Positions 1 to 7,167 of a DNA stretch of 49,384 bases are shown one piece after another; position 1 is the first letter of the stretch; each line of letters begins with the position of its first letter. Under the pieces are notes generated by a model. The model was not told the origin of the DNA. It was given only the letters and a program-made list of their open reading frames with translations, and searched no databases. Source of the stretch: Prevotella sp. tf2-5 (GTDB lineage: Bacteria > Bacteroidota > Bacteroidia > Bacteroidales > Bacteroidaceae); contig NZ_FOWK01000015.1 of the NCBI RefSeq assembly GCF_900115435.1, positions 1-49,384 of the forward strand. Direction: 5' to 3'. A program made the translations under genes and the position numbers.

Positions 1-72
1 AACCTCCAACTGGTCTTGCGCCCTTTATTTATCGAGGTTTGCGGTATTTTTAGTGGGAGGTTAGGGCAAGAC
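1..72. repeat. Interleaved inverted pairings at the window edge
   Basis: Two short inverted pairs interleave. Bases 1-7 (AACCTCC) are complementary to 56-62. Bases 13-19 (GTCTTGC) are complementary to 66-72, extendable by CCT 22-24 with AGG 63-65. The order X, Y, X', Y' is that of an H-type pseudoknot rather than a hairpin. The left edge of the window cuts the sequence, so the element may be partial. Chance pairing is quite possible. Confidence 0.25.
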
Positions 73-159
73 AATGCCTGTACAATATATAAATTATATA
101 ATATATTAATATTATATAATTCTTAAAATGTATCATTGTGCACAGATTACAGTTTGCAT

Positions 160-632
160 AACAGTTAACAGTTAACAGTTAACAGTTGGTATTATACAAA
201 TACTCAACCGATGGTAGGGATAAAGCGTGACAGTTGTGACAGATGACAGTTAGTGAAAGACACTATCACAAATCACAGATCACAGTTATTGAAACGGAAA
301 CGGAAACGGAAACAGTTAGGTTGAAGTTGATTTTTCAATGAAGTCAGATTTATTATTATGTATATATTATTATATATATAATATATATATTATATATATA
401 ATAAATTTAGTACCAGTATTTTTTTCACTTTAAGCTAACTGTTTCCGTTTCCGTTTCCACTCTGTTTCCAGTCCCGTTTGCTGAAAACTGAAAAAAATCC
501 TCTTCGGTCAATCTCAAAACAAGTAACTGTGATCTGTGATCTGTGATTGATTTTGTCTTTTTCGCTAACTGTTAACTGTTAAACTGTTAAAAACCAACCC
601 AAAACTTACTGTCACAACTGTCACTGTCACGC
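160..632. repeat. Composite mirrored tandem/inverted repeat around an AT-rich centre
   Basis: Left blocks are: (ACAGTTA)n at 160-187; GTGACAGTT-type repeats at 225-253; ATCACAG-type repeats at 265-288; (GAAACG)n at 291-319. After an alternating TA/AT centre at 349-407, reverse-complement blocks follow: (CCGTTT)n starting CTAACTG at 435-458; (GTGATCT)n at 524-549; (TAACTGT)n at 566-592; CTGTCAC-type repeats at 607-632. Perfect inverted pairs include 296-319 with 435-458 (24 bp), 272-288 with 524-540 (17 bp) and 227-241 with 610-624 (15 bp). Nearly every block carries ACAGTTA on its centre-facing side, or TAACTGT on the right half. The order is mirrored except that the two outermost right blocks are swapped. 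No ORF crosses the region. Its function is unknown. Confidence 0.85.
349..407. repeat. AT-rich alternating TA centre
   Basis: This stretch is almost pure A/T with long alternating TA runs and is self-complementary. It lies at the centre of the mirrored repeat and would be the natural place for strand opening or cruciform extrusion. A second, shorter AT-rich palindromic patch lies at 82-121. Confidence 0.7.
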
Positions 633-675
633 AAAAGTATGGGGCAATTTGATTCCGATGCCTTCTATCCCCCAC

Positions 676-755
676 TCCAGTATCTGCCATCACTTGTACT
701 AAAGCCTAGTATGACTGATACTAAAGGCTGTTATACCCCTATGGGAGATACTGGA
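676..755. repeat. 80-bp two-stem hairpin (MITE-like or structured RNA)
   Basis: The outer arms 676-690 and 741-755 (TCCAGTATCTGCCAT and its inverse) pair over 15 positions with one G-G mismatch. Inside, 703-712 pairs with 718-729 (AGCC/GGCT plus TAGTAT/ATACTA, with an AA bulge at 724-725) around the five-base loop GACTG. The length and terminal inverted repeats would fit a small miniature element. The nested stems and bulge would also fit a folded RNA or recombination site. No coding potential is seen. Confidence 0.6.
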
Positions 756-780
756 ATACATCTTAAGAGATATTAGAGAA

Positions 781-822
781 GGGTTAAGGGGTTAAGGGTT
801 CAAGGTTAAGGGTTCAAGGTTA
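781..822. repeat. GGTTAAG / GGTTCAAG tandem repeats
   Basis: About six imperfect heptad-to-octad units (GGTTAAG, GGTTCAAG) lie in tandem 73 bp before the acetyltransferase start. The same core, in copies of two units, recurs at 24684-24699, 27721-27735 and 29339-29354, each time directly before a start codon. Confidence 0.8.
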
Positions 823-867
823 CCACATTTTTTAGGGAAACAACAAAACAAATTACATAAAAATGAT

Positions 868-875
868 TATCTTTG
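868..875 (+). promoter_or_regulatory. Promoter -7 box for the acetyltransferase gene
   Basis: TATCTTTG matches the Bacteroidetes -7 consensus TAnnTTTG and lies 19 bp before the ATG at 895. No clear TTTG -33 element is visible upstream. Confidence 0.5.
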
Positions 876-894
876 CCAGCAAAAAGAACGGATT

Positions 895-1470
895 ATGAAC
901 AAGCAACCCGACATATGTATGTTTGACATGATAGACGCCACTGGGTCTGGCTACAAAAACGACCCTCGTATGCGTAACGTGGAGGCAGAGATGATACGAA
1001 GTCATGAGTTATGCCTGAAAATCTCGTCCAAGAAGCCCACAGATCCTGACTATAAGAGTCTGTTGGAAGAACTGTTTCGATGTGAGATAGATGATAGCGT
1101 CGCTATTGTTTCACCTTTCTATTGTGATTGCGGATGTCGGATGACAATCGGGAAGAATGTGACAATCAACAAAGGGGCAACGATACTCTCTCCCGGGAGG
1201 GTGGTGATAGAAGACAACGTCCTGATTGGTCCCGAGGTGAAGATTGCGACAGTTGATCACGATTTATACGACAGGCACAACCTCTTCCATTTCGGGAAGG
1301 TGACGATCAAAGAGAACGCGTGGATCTGCATCGGTGCCATCATCTGCCCGGATGTAACTATTGGCAGAAACGCCGTCGTTGCCGCAGGTGCTGTGGTGAC
1401 GAAGGATGTCCCGGACGATGTGGTAGTTGGCGGCAACCCAGCGCGGATTATCAAGAAGATTTCCCCATGA
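895..1470 (+). CDS. Sugar O-acetyltransferase, hexapeptide-repeat (maltose/galactoside acetyltransferase-like)
   Basis: A 191-residue cytoplasmic acyltransferase of the maltose/galactoside O-acetyltransferase family, expected to move acetyl from acetyl-CoA to a sugar hydroxyl. Residues 1-65 resemble the Mac N-terminal domain. From about 70 to 188 hexapeptide repeats ([LIV]-G-x4) form a left-handed beta-helix, for example IGKNVTINKGA and IGRNAVVAAGAVVTKDV. His122 in TVDHD sits where the catalytic histidine of the family lies. The length is normal. The start is the first ATG after a -7 box at 868-875. Its last 20 bp overlap the 3' end of the convergent AraC gene, leaving no room for a terminator. 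The sugar substrate cannot be told. Confidence 0.85.
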   Translation: MNKQPDICMFDMIDATGSGYKNDPRMRNVEAEMIRSHELCLKISSKKPTDPDYKSLLEELFRCEIDDSVAIVSPFYCDCGCRMTIGKNVTINKGATILSPGRVVIEDNVLIGPEVKIATVDHDLYDRHNLFHFGKVTIKENAWICIGAIICPDVTIGRNAVVAAGAVVTKDVPDDVVVGGNPARIIKKISP

Positions 1471-2350
1471 ACTCGCTGGGAGTGAGTCCCGTGATGCGTT
1501 TAAAGAGACGAGTGAAATGATGAGGGAAGTCAAAACCCAGCAGCCGTGAAGTCTCGCTGATGTTGTGTCCCTGCATCAACAGACTTTTCGCTTGGTTTAT
1601 GATGTAGTTGTGGATATAGCCGATGGCAGTACCGCCCGTTGCCTTGTGGACGATATCGCCAAAGTAACGGGGTGAATAAGCTAATTCGGAGGCGCACCAA
1701 GCGACGGTGGGCAGTCCCTCAGACAACTGGCGGTTCTCGCGGAAATATGTTTGAAGTAAGTTATGGAAACGCTTTAACACATCGTTTCTATCTGTATCTT
1801 TCTCAGACAGTTGTCGCAAATAGATACGGTTACAGTATTCGAGTATCAGTCGCAGATAACCCAATAGGATATTTCGGAGTGATGGTGAATCTTCATGTGT
1901 CTGTAATTCTTGTCGCATCTGAGCTACCAACTGTGTGATACAGAGCCATTCGTCGGGTTCCATATGCAGCGAGTCGTCGAAGAAATAGGAGAAGAACTGA
2001 TAGCGGTCTATCTGACGTTCCAGATCTGTTCCATGCAACAATTCTGGCGACCATAGCAATACCCATCCACACAATGAGATGCGTTCGCCATTATCTTCCA
2101 ATCCACCTATCTGTCCTGGTTCAACGGCAATGATAGAACCATCGCTCACCTGCAATTTCCTCATACCATATGAGAGATTGAAGGGGAACTGTCGCTGGAT
2201 GAACAGTCCATATACACCATAGTTATTCAGGCTATGACGGAAAGGTGCCAACTCGTCATAATGAATGATGCTCACTAACGGGTGCAACACAGGTGCATCC
2301 ACAAAACGAGCGTAGTCGTTGGGGCTGTCAACCTTCAAAATATTCCTCAT
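1451..2350 (-). CDS. AraC-family transcriptional regulator
   Basis: A 299-residue DNA-binding regulator. Residues about 1-190 form the variable effector-sensing part. Residues about 205-297 carry the two helix-turn-helix motifs typical of AraC/XylS proteins, including the ISETSRLLGFDFPHHFTRLF second motif and a final GLTPSEF segment. It is transcribed divergently from the iron alcohol dehydrogenase at 2509 and shares a 158-bp intergenic region with it. It is therefore the likely activator of the 2509-7112 cluster, as YqhC is for yqhD in E. coli; this is inference from arrangement. A paired TGGTATATA repeat in the intergenic region is a possible operator. The inducer is unknown. Confidence 0.88.
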   Translation of the reverse strand: MRNILKVDSPNDYARFVDAPVLHPLVSIIHYDELAPFRHSLNNYGVYGLFIQRQFPFNLSYGMRKLQVSDGSIIAVEPGQIGGLEDNGERISLCGWVLLWSPELLHGTDLERQIDRYQFFSYFFDDSLHMEPDEWLCITQLVAQMRQELQTHEDSPSLRNILLGYLRLILEYCNRIYLRQLSEKDTDRNDVLKRFHNLLQTYFRENRQLSEGLPTVAWCASELAYSPRYFGDIVHKATGGTAIGYIHNYIINQAKSLLMQGHNISETSRLLGFDFPHHFTRLFKRITGLTPSEFMGKSS

Positions 2351-2358
2351 AACGATTG

Positions 2359-2366
2359 CAAAGATA
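2359..2366 (-). promoter_or_regulatory. Promoter -7 box for the AraC gene
   Basis: On the minus strand this reads TATCTTTG, matching TAnnTTTG, 8 bp before the ATG at 2350. The leader would be very short. Confidence 0.5.
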
Positions 2367-2383
2367 CAAAAATAGTCTAATAA

Positions 2384-2432
2384 TGGTATATATTTTGTGT
2401 TTTTTTTGCATTATCTGCGAAATTGGTATATA
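2384..2432. promoter_or_regulatory. Candidate AraC operator: direct repeat TGGTATATA
   Basis: The 9-mer TGGTATATA occurs at 2384-2392 and again at 2424-2432, exactly 40 bp apart and in the same orientation. A reversed relative (ATACCTATA) lies at 2451-2459. Paired direct half-sites about four helical turns apart next to an AraC gene are what such dimers bind. The sequence is AT-rich, so chance remains possible. Confidence 0.4.
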
Positions 2433-2472
2433 ATCAGCCAATATGTGTAATACCTATATCAAATAATGTGCG

Positions 2473-2480
2473 TACCTTTG
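2473..2480 (+). promoter_or_regulatory. Promoter -7 box for the alcohol dehydrogenase cluster
   Basis: TACCTTTG matches TAnnTTTG and lies 28 bp before the ATG at 2509. No TTTG -33 element is visible at the usual distance, which would fit a promoter needing an activator. Confidence 0.55.
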
Positions 2481-2508
2481 CAGTCGAAAACTTTAAAACG
2501 ATAAAATT

Positions 2509-3675
2509 ATGTTAGGTAACTTTACATTCCACAATCCCACAAAACTACACTTCGGTGAGGATTCTTTAAGCAAACTGAGTGAAGAACTGAAAAACTACGG
2601 CAAGAAGGTAATGCTTTGCTATGGTGGTGGTAGTATTAAGCGCAACGGCATCTATGACCAAGTGATGGCTGAACTGAAAAAGGCTGGCTGCGAGGTGGTA
2701 GAGATTGCTGGCGTGATGCCTAACCCAACGATAGAAAAGGTGCTGGAGGGTGCCCATCTGGCTCGCAAAGAGAATGTCGATTTCATCCTCGGCGTGGGTG
2801 GTGGCTCTACCATTGACTACTGTAAGGCTGTAGCCGGAAGCGCTTGGTACGATGGCGACCCTTGGGAGTATTACTTCAAGAACTGGCAACCGATGACCTG
2901 CCGTTGGATTCCTGTGGGTTGTGTGCTCACGATGGCTGGCACAGGTTCTGAGATGGACAGCTGTTCGGTTATCTCCAGTCACTCGGAGAACCGCAAGCTG
3001 TTCTATAACTTCCGCAATCCTGATTTCTCCATCCTCAACCCTCGTTTCACATTCACCGTTCCCAAGTATCAGATGGTGGCTGGTATCTACGACATCATGA
3101 GTCACATCCTGGAGCAGTACCTCTCTGGCACCGACGACAACACCAGCGATTATATCGCCGAGGGACTGATGCGCTCACTCATCGTCAGCTCAAGCAAGGC
3201 GAATGTCAACCCAGAGGACTATGAGGCACGCTCAAACATCATGTGGACAGCCACATGGGCACTCAATACGCTCATCGACCGCGCTAAGGCTACCGACTGG
3301 ATGGTTCACATGCTGGGACAGGCTGTTGCTGCCTTTACCGATGCCACACACGGTCACACACTTGCTGCCGTCAGTGGTGCCTACTACCGTCTGCTCATTA
3401 ATAAGTCAAGCGATGCTGTACTGAAGTTCAAGCGTCTGGCTATGAATGTATGGGGCGTTTCTGCCGAAGGAAAGACCGACGAGCAGATAGCGATGGAAGG
3501 TCTTGAGACGATGGAACAGTGGATGCGCGAACTAGGACTGGCGATGAACATCACTGACTGCGGTGCTAAGCCAGAAATGATAGAGGGAATGGCTGATGCT
3601 TGCCCCATCTGTCAGGGTGGCTACTATATCCTGAACCGCGACGAGGTAGTACAGGTACTGAAAAATAGTTTATAG
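2509..3675 (+). CDS. Iron-containing alcohol dehydrogenase (YqhD/butanol dehydrogenase-like)
   Basis: A 388-residue group III alcohol dehydrogenase, cytoplasmic, normally reducing aldehydes to alcohols with NAD(P)H. The nucleotide-binding segment GVGGGSTIDYCKAVAG lies at about 98-113. The metal ligands expected in the family are present in YDIMSHILEQY (Asp, His), MVHMLGQAV (His) and THGHTLA (His). The opening NFTFHNPTKLHFGE is typical of the BdhA/YqhD branch, which scavenges reactive aldehydes. It is the first gene of a plus-strand series divergent from the AraC regulator and ends 7 bp before the next start. Substrate specificity is inferred from family only. Confidence 0.92.
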   Translation: MLGNFTFHNPTKLHFGEDSLSKLSEELKNYGKKVMLCYGGGSIKRNGIYDQVMAELKKAGCEVVEIAGVMPNPTIEKVLEGAHLARKENVDFILGVGGGSTIDYCKAVAGSAWYDGDPWEYYFKNWQPMTCRWIPVGCVLTMAGTGSEMDSCSVISSHSENRKLFYNFRNPDFSILNPRFTFTVPKYQMVAGIYDIMSHILEQYLSGTDDNTSDYIAEGLMRSLIVSSSKANVNPEDYEARSNIMWTATWALNTLIDRAKATDWMVHMLGQAVAAFTDATHGHTLAAVSGAYYRLLINKSSDAVLKFKRLAMNVWGVSAEGKTDEQIAMEGLETMEQWMRELGLAMNITDCGAKPEMIEGMADACPICQGGYYILNRDEVVQVLKNSL

Positions 3676-3690
3676 TTGAAAGTTGAAAAC
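3674..3690. repeat. AGTTGAA heptad repeat at a gene junction
   Basis: Two AGTTGAA units span the stop codon of the alcohol dehydrogenase (TAG at 3673-3675) and contain the TTG start of the next gene (3683). A longer array of the same type fills the junction at 45150-45206. Confidence 0.6.
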
Positions 3691-4465
3691 TAAAGCATTA
3701 TTGCTGAGTCTTATGATAGCAGCAAACGGTTTCGCTCAGGGCGTGATTGATGTGCATAGTCACATCATCACTCCTGAGTTCGTGTCATCTCTTGAAAAAG
3801 AGGGACGACTGATGGACGAGGGATTCCCTCTGCCGAAGTACAATGTGGAGAATCATCTGAAGTGGATGGACGAAGCTGGTGTACAAACATCGGTGCTGAC
3901 ATTGGCTGCACCACAACCATCATCTGCTGAGGTCGTGAGACAAACCAACGAGGCTGCCGCCCGTATCAAGAAGGAACACCCAGGTAGATTCCTGTTCTGT
4001 GCTGCCCTGCCCTTACCTGATGTCTCGAAATCCATTGAGGAGGCAAAATATGCCCTCGACGTGCTGAAGGCCGATGGTATCAAATTGGCTACGTTTGAAC
4101 AGACGGGAGAAAAGCCATCGGCTGCTACTGCAACAGCCAATATGATTGTCCGTATTGCAGAGATTGAGGTCTATCCGCAGTATCTGGAGGAATACTTAGC
4201 CTTTGCCAACGAAGTAGACCGCCTCAGTATAGAACGCGAGCCAGGTGTCATCTGCCTCTTTCCTATGCAGAGTGCCGAAGACTCATGCCAGATTCGCATC
4301 CTCGAGATCTATGCATCAGAGGAAGCTTATCAGAGTCACTTGAAGACAGCACACTTCCTGAAGTACAAGCAGGGTACACTCCACATGGTGAAAGACCTCA
4401 AACTACCCACAATGAAACCGCTCGACCCTGAAACAATGAAACTAATATTCAAAAAGCAAAGATAA
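3683..4465 (+). CDS. Exported fusion: truncated amidohydrolase + antibiotic-biosynthesis monooxygenase (ABM) domain
   Basis: A 260-residue protein with a signal peptide (residues 1-19, ending GFAQ). Residues 21-137 match the N-terminal third of a TIM-barrel amidohydrolase (amidohydrolase-2 type), with the DVHSHI metal-binding start. The sequence breaks off after DGIKLATFEQ, losing the remaining ligands and most of the barrel. After an Ala/Thr linker (about 141-153), Met154 begins a complete ABM domain (MIVRIAEIEVYP to about 245) of the quinol-monooxygenase type. It looks like an in-frame deletion that joined two neighbouring exported genes. The amidohydrolase part should be inactive; the ABM part may work. 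The start is TTG; the next ATG (residue 11) would cut the signal peptide. Confidence 0.8.
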   Translation: MKTKALLLSLMIAANGFAQGVIDVHSHIITPEFVSSLEKEGRLMDEGFPLPKYNVENHLKWMDEAGVQTSVLTLAAPQPSSAEVVRQTNEAAARIKKEHPGRFLFCAALPLPDVSKSIEEAKYALDVLKADGIKLATFEQTGEKPSAATATANMIVRIAEIEVYPQYLEEYLAFANEVDRLSIEREPGVICLFPMQSAEDSCQIRILEIYASEEAYQSHLKTAHFLKYKQGTLHMVKDLKLPTMKPLDPETMKLIFKKQR

Positions 4466-4467
4466 CA

Positions 4468-5040
4468 ATGCAAAAGATTCTATTATTTTTAGCAACAATG
4501 CTTTTCTACTGCTGTTCCTCAGACAACGAAGTGAAGGCACAAATTACTATGGATAAAATTTATATTACCATCGGTGGACAAACGCAGAGCGTGACGCTGG
4601 TCGATAATGATGCCACACGCGAGTTGGTTGCTGCACTGCAAGATGCGCCCATCACGGTCACGCTCAACGACAACGATTTTGAGATATGGGGACCGTTGGG
4701 CAGATCACTGACAACGAAAAACGAGCAGATGACAGCCCAGCCCGGAGATGTCGTTCTCTACAGCGGACAATACATCTGTATCTTCTATGCCAGCAACTCA
4801 TGGAGCTATACACGTTTAGGACATATCGACGGACTGTCAGAAAATGAGCTTCACACATTCCTGAAGGCAGGTCAAAACAACATCAGTGTTACACTTTCGC
4901 TTACTTCAGGTACGACAGCCATCAAGAGCATTAATAGCAATCAGAAAAAAGATGGAGCATATTATTCACTGAATGGTGTGAAGGTAAGCAATCCTTCAAA
5001 AGGTATTTATATCAAGAATGGTAAAAAAGTAATCTTATAA
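4468..5040 (+). CDS. Exported cyclophilin-like lipoprotein with Prevotella-type C-terminal tail
   Basis: A 190-residue protein. The N-terminus is hydrophobic and ends in a Cys pair followed by SSDNE, suggesting a surface-exposed Bacteroidetes lipoprotein (Cys15 or Cys16). Residues about 25-145 match the cyclophilin-like beta-barrel family (PF18050 type) found near flavodoxins and oxidoreductases; GDVVLYSGQYICIFY lies at about 93-107. The last 30 residues (GAYYSLNGVKVSNPSKGIYI onward) are the short beta tail common on secreted Prevotella proteins. The start is 3 bp after the previous stop, and its stop overlaps the next ATG by one base, indicating co-expression. No catalytic activity is proven for this family. 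Confidence 0.75.
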   Translation: MQKILLFLATMLFYCCSSDNEVKAQITMDKIYITIGGQTQSVTLVDNDATRELVAALQDAPITVTLNDNDFEIWGPLGRSLTTKNEQMTAQPGDVVLYSGQYICIFYASNSWSYTRLGHIDGLSENELHTFLKAGQNNISVTLSLTSGTTAIKSINSNQKKDGAYYSLNGVKVSNPSKGIYIKNGKKVIL

Positions 5041-7112
5041 TGCAAAGAATTGTTTTATTTTTAATCGCAATATTGACTATGTCTACAATAGACGCAAATA
5101 CGCTGACAGAGCGTCAAAAGGGATTGGCAGCATGTGCCTGTCTGATGGCACAGGGTGATATGAATCGTTTGGAGCCTGCCGTACGCATGGCGCTCGACAA
5201 GGGTGTAACCATCAACGAACTGAAGGAAGCTTTCTCACAGCTCTATGCTTACACAGGGTTCCCACGAAGTCTGAATGCGTTGGGAGTATTGAATAAGGTT
5301 TTGGAAAACAAGCAGTCTGACTGGCAAGAAGGGAAGCCTTGGAAGCGTCCTGCAGAATGGGACGATGCCAAGAAGGCCTATGAACTGGGGACAAAGAACC
5401 AGACACAGCTCTCTGGAAAACCCTTCAACTATACCTTCTGTCCTCAGGACGACTACTACCTGAAGTCACACCTCTTCGGTGATATCTTCGCTGGCGACCA
5501 GCTCTCTGCTGCCGACCGAGAGATAGTGACCGTAGCAGCCCTGAGTGGTCTCGAAGGTGTTGCTCCACAACTCGCCGCCCACAAGCAGGGTGCCGTGAAT
5601 ATGGGTAACTCGAAGCAGTTGGTAGATGAGCTCTCCGCTTGGCTCTGCAACGAGGGTTATACCCTGAGCACCAAGTGGTCCAAAGGTGAGCCTAACCCTT
5701 ACGGAAAGTATTTCATCGGTCAGAGCTACTTGGCAGATGTTGGCGGTGGTGTGATGAACGTTACGTTTGAACCTGGATGTAGAAACAACTGGCACATTCA
5801 CCACAAGCAAGTGCAGGTGTTGATTTGCGTTGCAGGTCGTGGTTGGTATCAGGAATGGGGCAAGGCTCCCGTTGAGATGACCCCTGGCACCGTCATCGCC
5901 ATCCCTGCAGAAGTCAAGCACTGGCACGGAGCACAAAAGGACTCATGGTTCCAGCACCTTACCTATCATAAGGATGTTCAAGAGGGAGCATCGAATGAAT
6001 GGTGTGAGCCGGTAGACGATGCTACCTATCAATTATTAACGAGTAACAAACAAACTACAGACGAGAATATGAAACAGGAATTAAATCTGACCCAAGAATG
6101 GGACAAGGTGTTCCCATTGAGCGAGAAGGTAAATCACAAGAAGGTGACATTTGAGACACAGTATGGACTGACACTGGCTGCAGACCTCTATACACCCAAG
6201 GACGCCAAAGAAAAGTTACCTGCCATCGCCGTCTCCGGTCCTTTCGGAGCCGTCAAGGAACAGTGTAGCGGACTCTATGCGATGAAGATGGCAGAGCGTG
6301 GCTTCGTGGCACTTGCCTTCGACCCTTCATATACTGGTGAGAGCAGCGGCGAACCTCGTCGCACGGCTTCACCAGACATCAATACAGAGGACTTTATGGC
6401 TGCCGTCGATTTCCTCTCGAAACAGGACAACGTGGATGCAGAGAAGATTGGCATCATCGGCATCTGCGGTTGGGGAGGCATCGCTTTGAATGCTGCCGCT
6501 GCCGATACACGCATCAAAGCTACCGTAGCCTCGACGATGTATGATATGACACGTGTCAGCGGTAACGACTACAACGATGCTTTCGACAACGAACAATGGC
6601 GCCACAGGAACCGTGAGAACCTCTCGAAACAACGGCTCGCCGACCCCAATGCGATGGCAGGTGGTGTACTGGACACCGTACCCCCACAGGCACCTCGCTT
6701 CGTTCATGACTACTTCGACTACTACAAGACAGAACGCGGTTATCACAAACGCTCTGGCAACTCAAACGACGGCTGGCGCGTCATCGGTACACAGGCATAC
6801 GCTAACAGCCGTTTCCTCTACTACATCAACGAGATCCACTCTGCCGTCCTCGTGATGCATGGTGCCGATGCCCACTCACGCTACTTTGGCGAGGCTGCCT
6901 ATCACTATATGGTGGAAGGTAAGGCAGAAGGTTATAAGTTCGTCGGTGAGCCTAACCCCAACCCAGAGAACAAGCAGTTGCTCATCATCCCCGATGCCTC
7001 ACATTGTGACCTCTATGATGGCGGCTATGAGGAAAAGGCAGGAAAAGGCCAGCCCAAGAACATGATTCCCTGGGACTCTTTAGCAGATTTTTTCAAAAAG
7101 AATCTGAAGTAA
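5040..7112 (+). CDS. Exported three-domain fusion: carboxymuconolactone decarboxylase + cupin + alpha/beta hydrolase
   Basis: A 690-residue protein with a signal peptide (about 1-19). Residues about 22-95 and 135-205 are two carboxymuconolactone-decarboxylase (CMD) repeats. Residues about 225-312 are a cupin with likely metal ligands His252, His254, His255 and His296 (motifs WHIHHK and KHWHGA). Residues 344-690 form a dienelactone/YcjY-type alpha/beta hydrolase. Its nucleophile elbow reads GICGWGG (474-480), with Cys476 but no GxSxG serine, and it has a late ASHCDLYD histidine. Met344 begins exactly where a free hydrolase would start, so the fusion probably joined two genes. CMD-cupin proteins act on small carbonyl or ring compounds; the actual substrate is unknown. 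Confidence 0.83.
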   Translation: MQRIVLFLIAILTMSTIDANTLTERQKGLAACACLMAQGDMNRLEPAVRMALDKGVTINELKEAFSQLYAYTGFPRSLNALGVLNKVLENKQSDWQEGKPWKRPAEWDDAKKAYELGTKNQTQLSGKPFNYTFCPQDDYYLKSHLFGDIFAGDQLSAADREIVTVAALSGLEGVAPQLAAHKQGAVNMGNSKQLVDELSAWLCNEGYTLSTKWSKGEPNPYGKYFIGQSYLADVGGGVMNVTFEPGCRNNWHIHHKQVQVLICVAGRGWYQEWGKAPVEMTPGTVIAIPAEVKHWHGAQKDSWFQHLTYHKDVQEGASNEWCEPVDDATYQLLTSNKQTTDENMKQELNLTQEWDKVFPLSEKVNHKKVTFETQYGLTLAADLYTPKDAKEKLPAIAVSGPFGAVKEQCSGLYAMKMAERGFVALAFDPSYTGESSGEPRRTASPDINTEDFMAAVDFLSKQDNVDAEKIGIIGICGWGGIALNAAAADTRIKATVASTMYDMTRVSGNDYNDAFDNEQWRHRNRENLSKQRLADPNAMAGGVLDTVPPQAPRFVHDYFDYYKTERGYHKRSGNSNDGWRVIGTQAYANSRFLYYINEIHSAVLVMHGADAHSRYFGEAAYHYMVEGKAEGYKFVGEPNPNPENKQLLIIPDASHCDLYDGGYEEKAGKGQPKNMIPWDSLADFFKKNLK

Positions 7113-7167
7113 AAGCAAAAAAGGAACCAATATATTAGATCACACCTCTGGGCGACTGACTCATACT

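Noticed and set aside
160..187. Tandem ACAGTTA units considered as a CRISPR-like array
   Set aside because: Units are contiguous with no spacers, and no cas gene is in the window.
676..755. Hairpin considered as an integron attC site
   Set aside because: The ends do not carry the RYYYAAC/GTTRRRY core motifs, and no integrase is present.
1..894. Search for tRNA, rRNA or origin boxes in the non-coding left end
   Set aside because: No cloverleaf, rRNA signature or cluster of TTATCCACA-like DnaA boxes could be seen.
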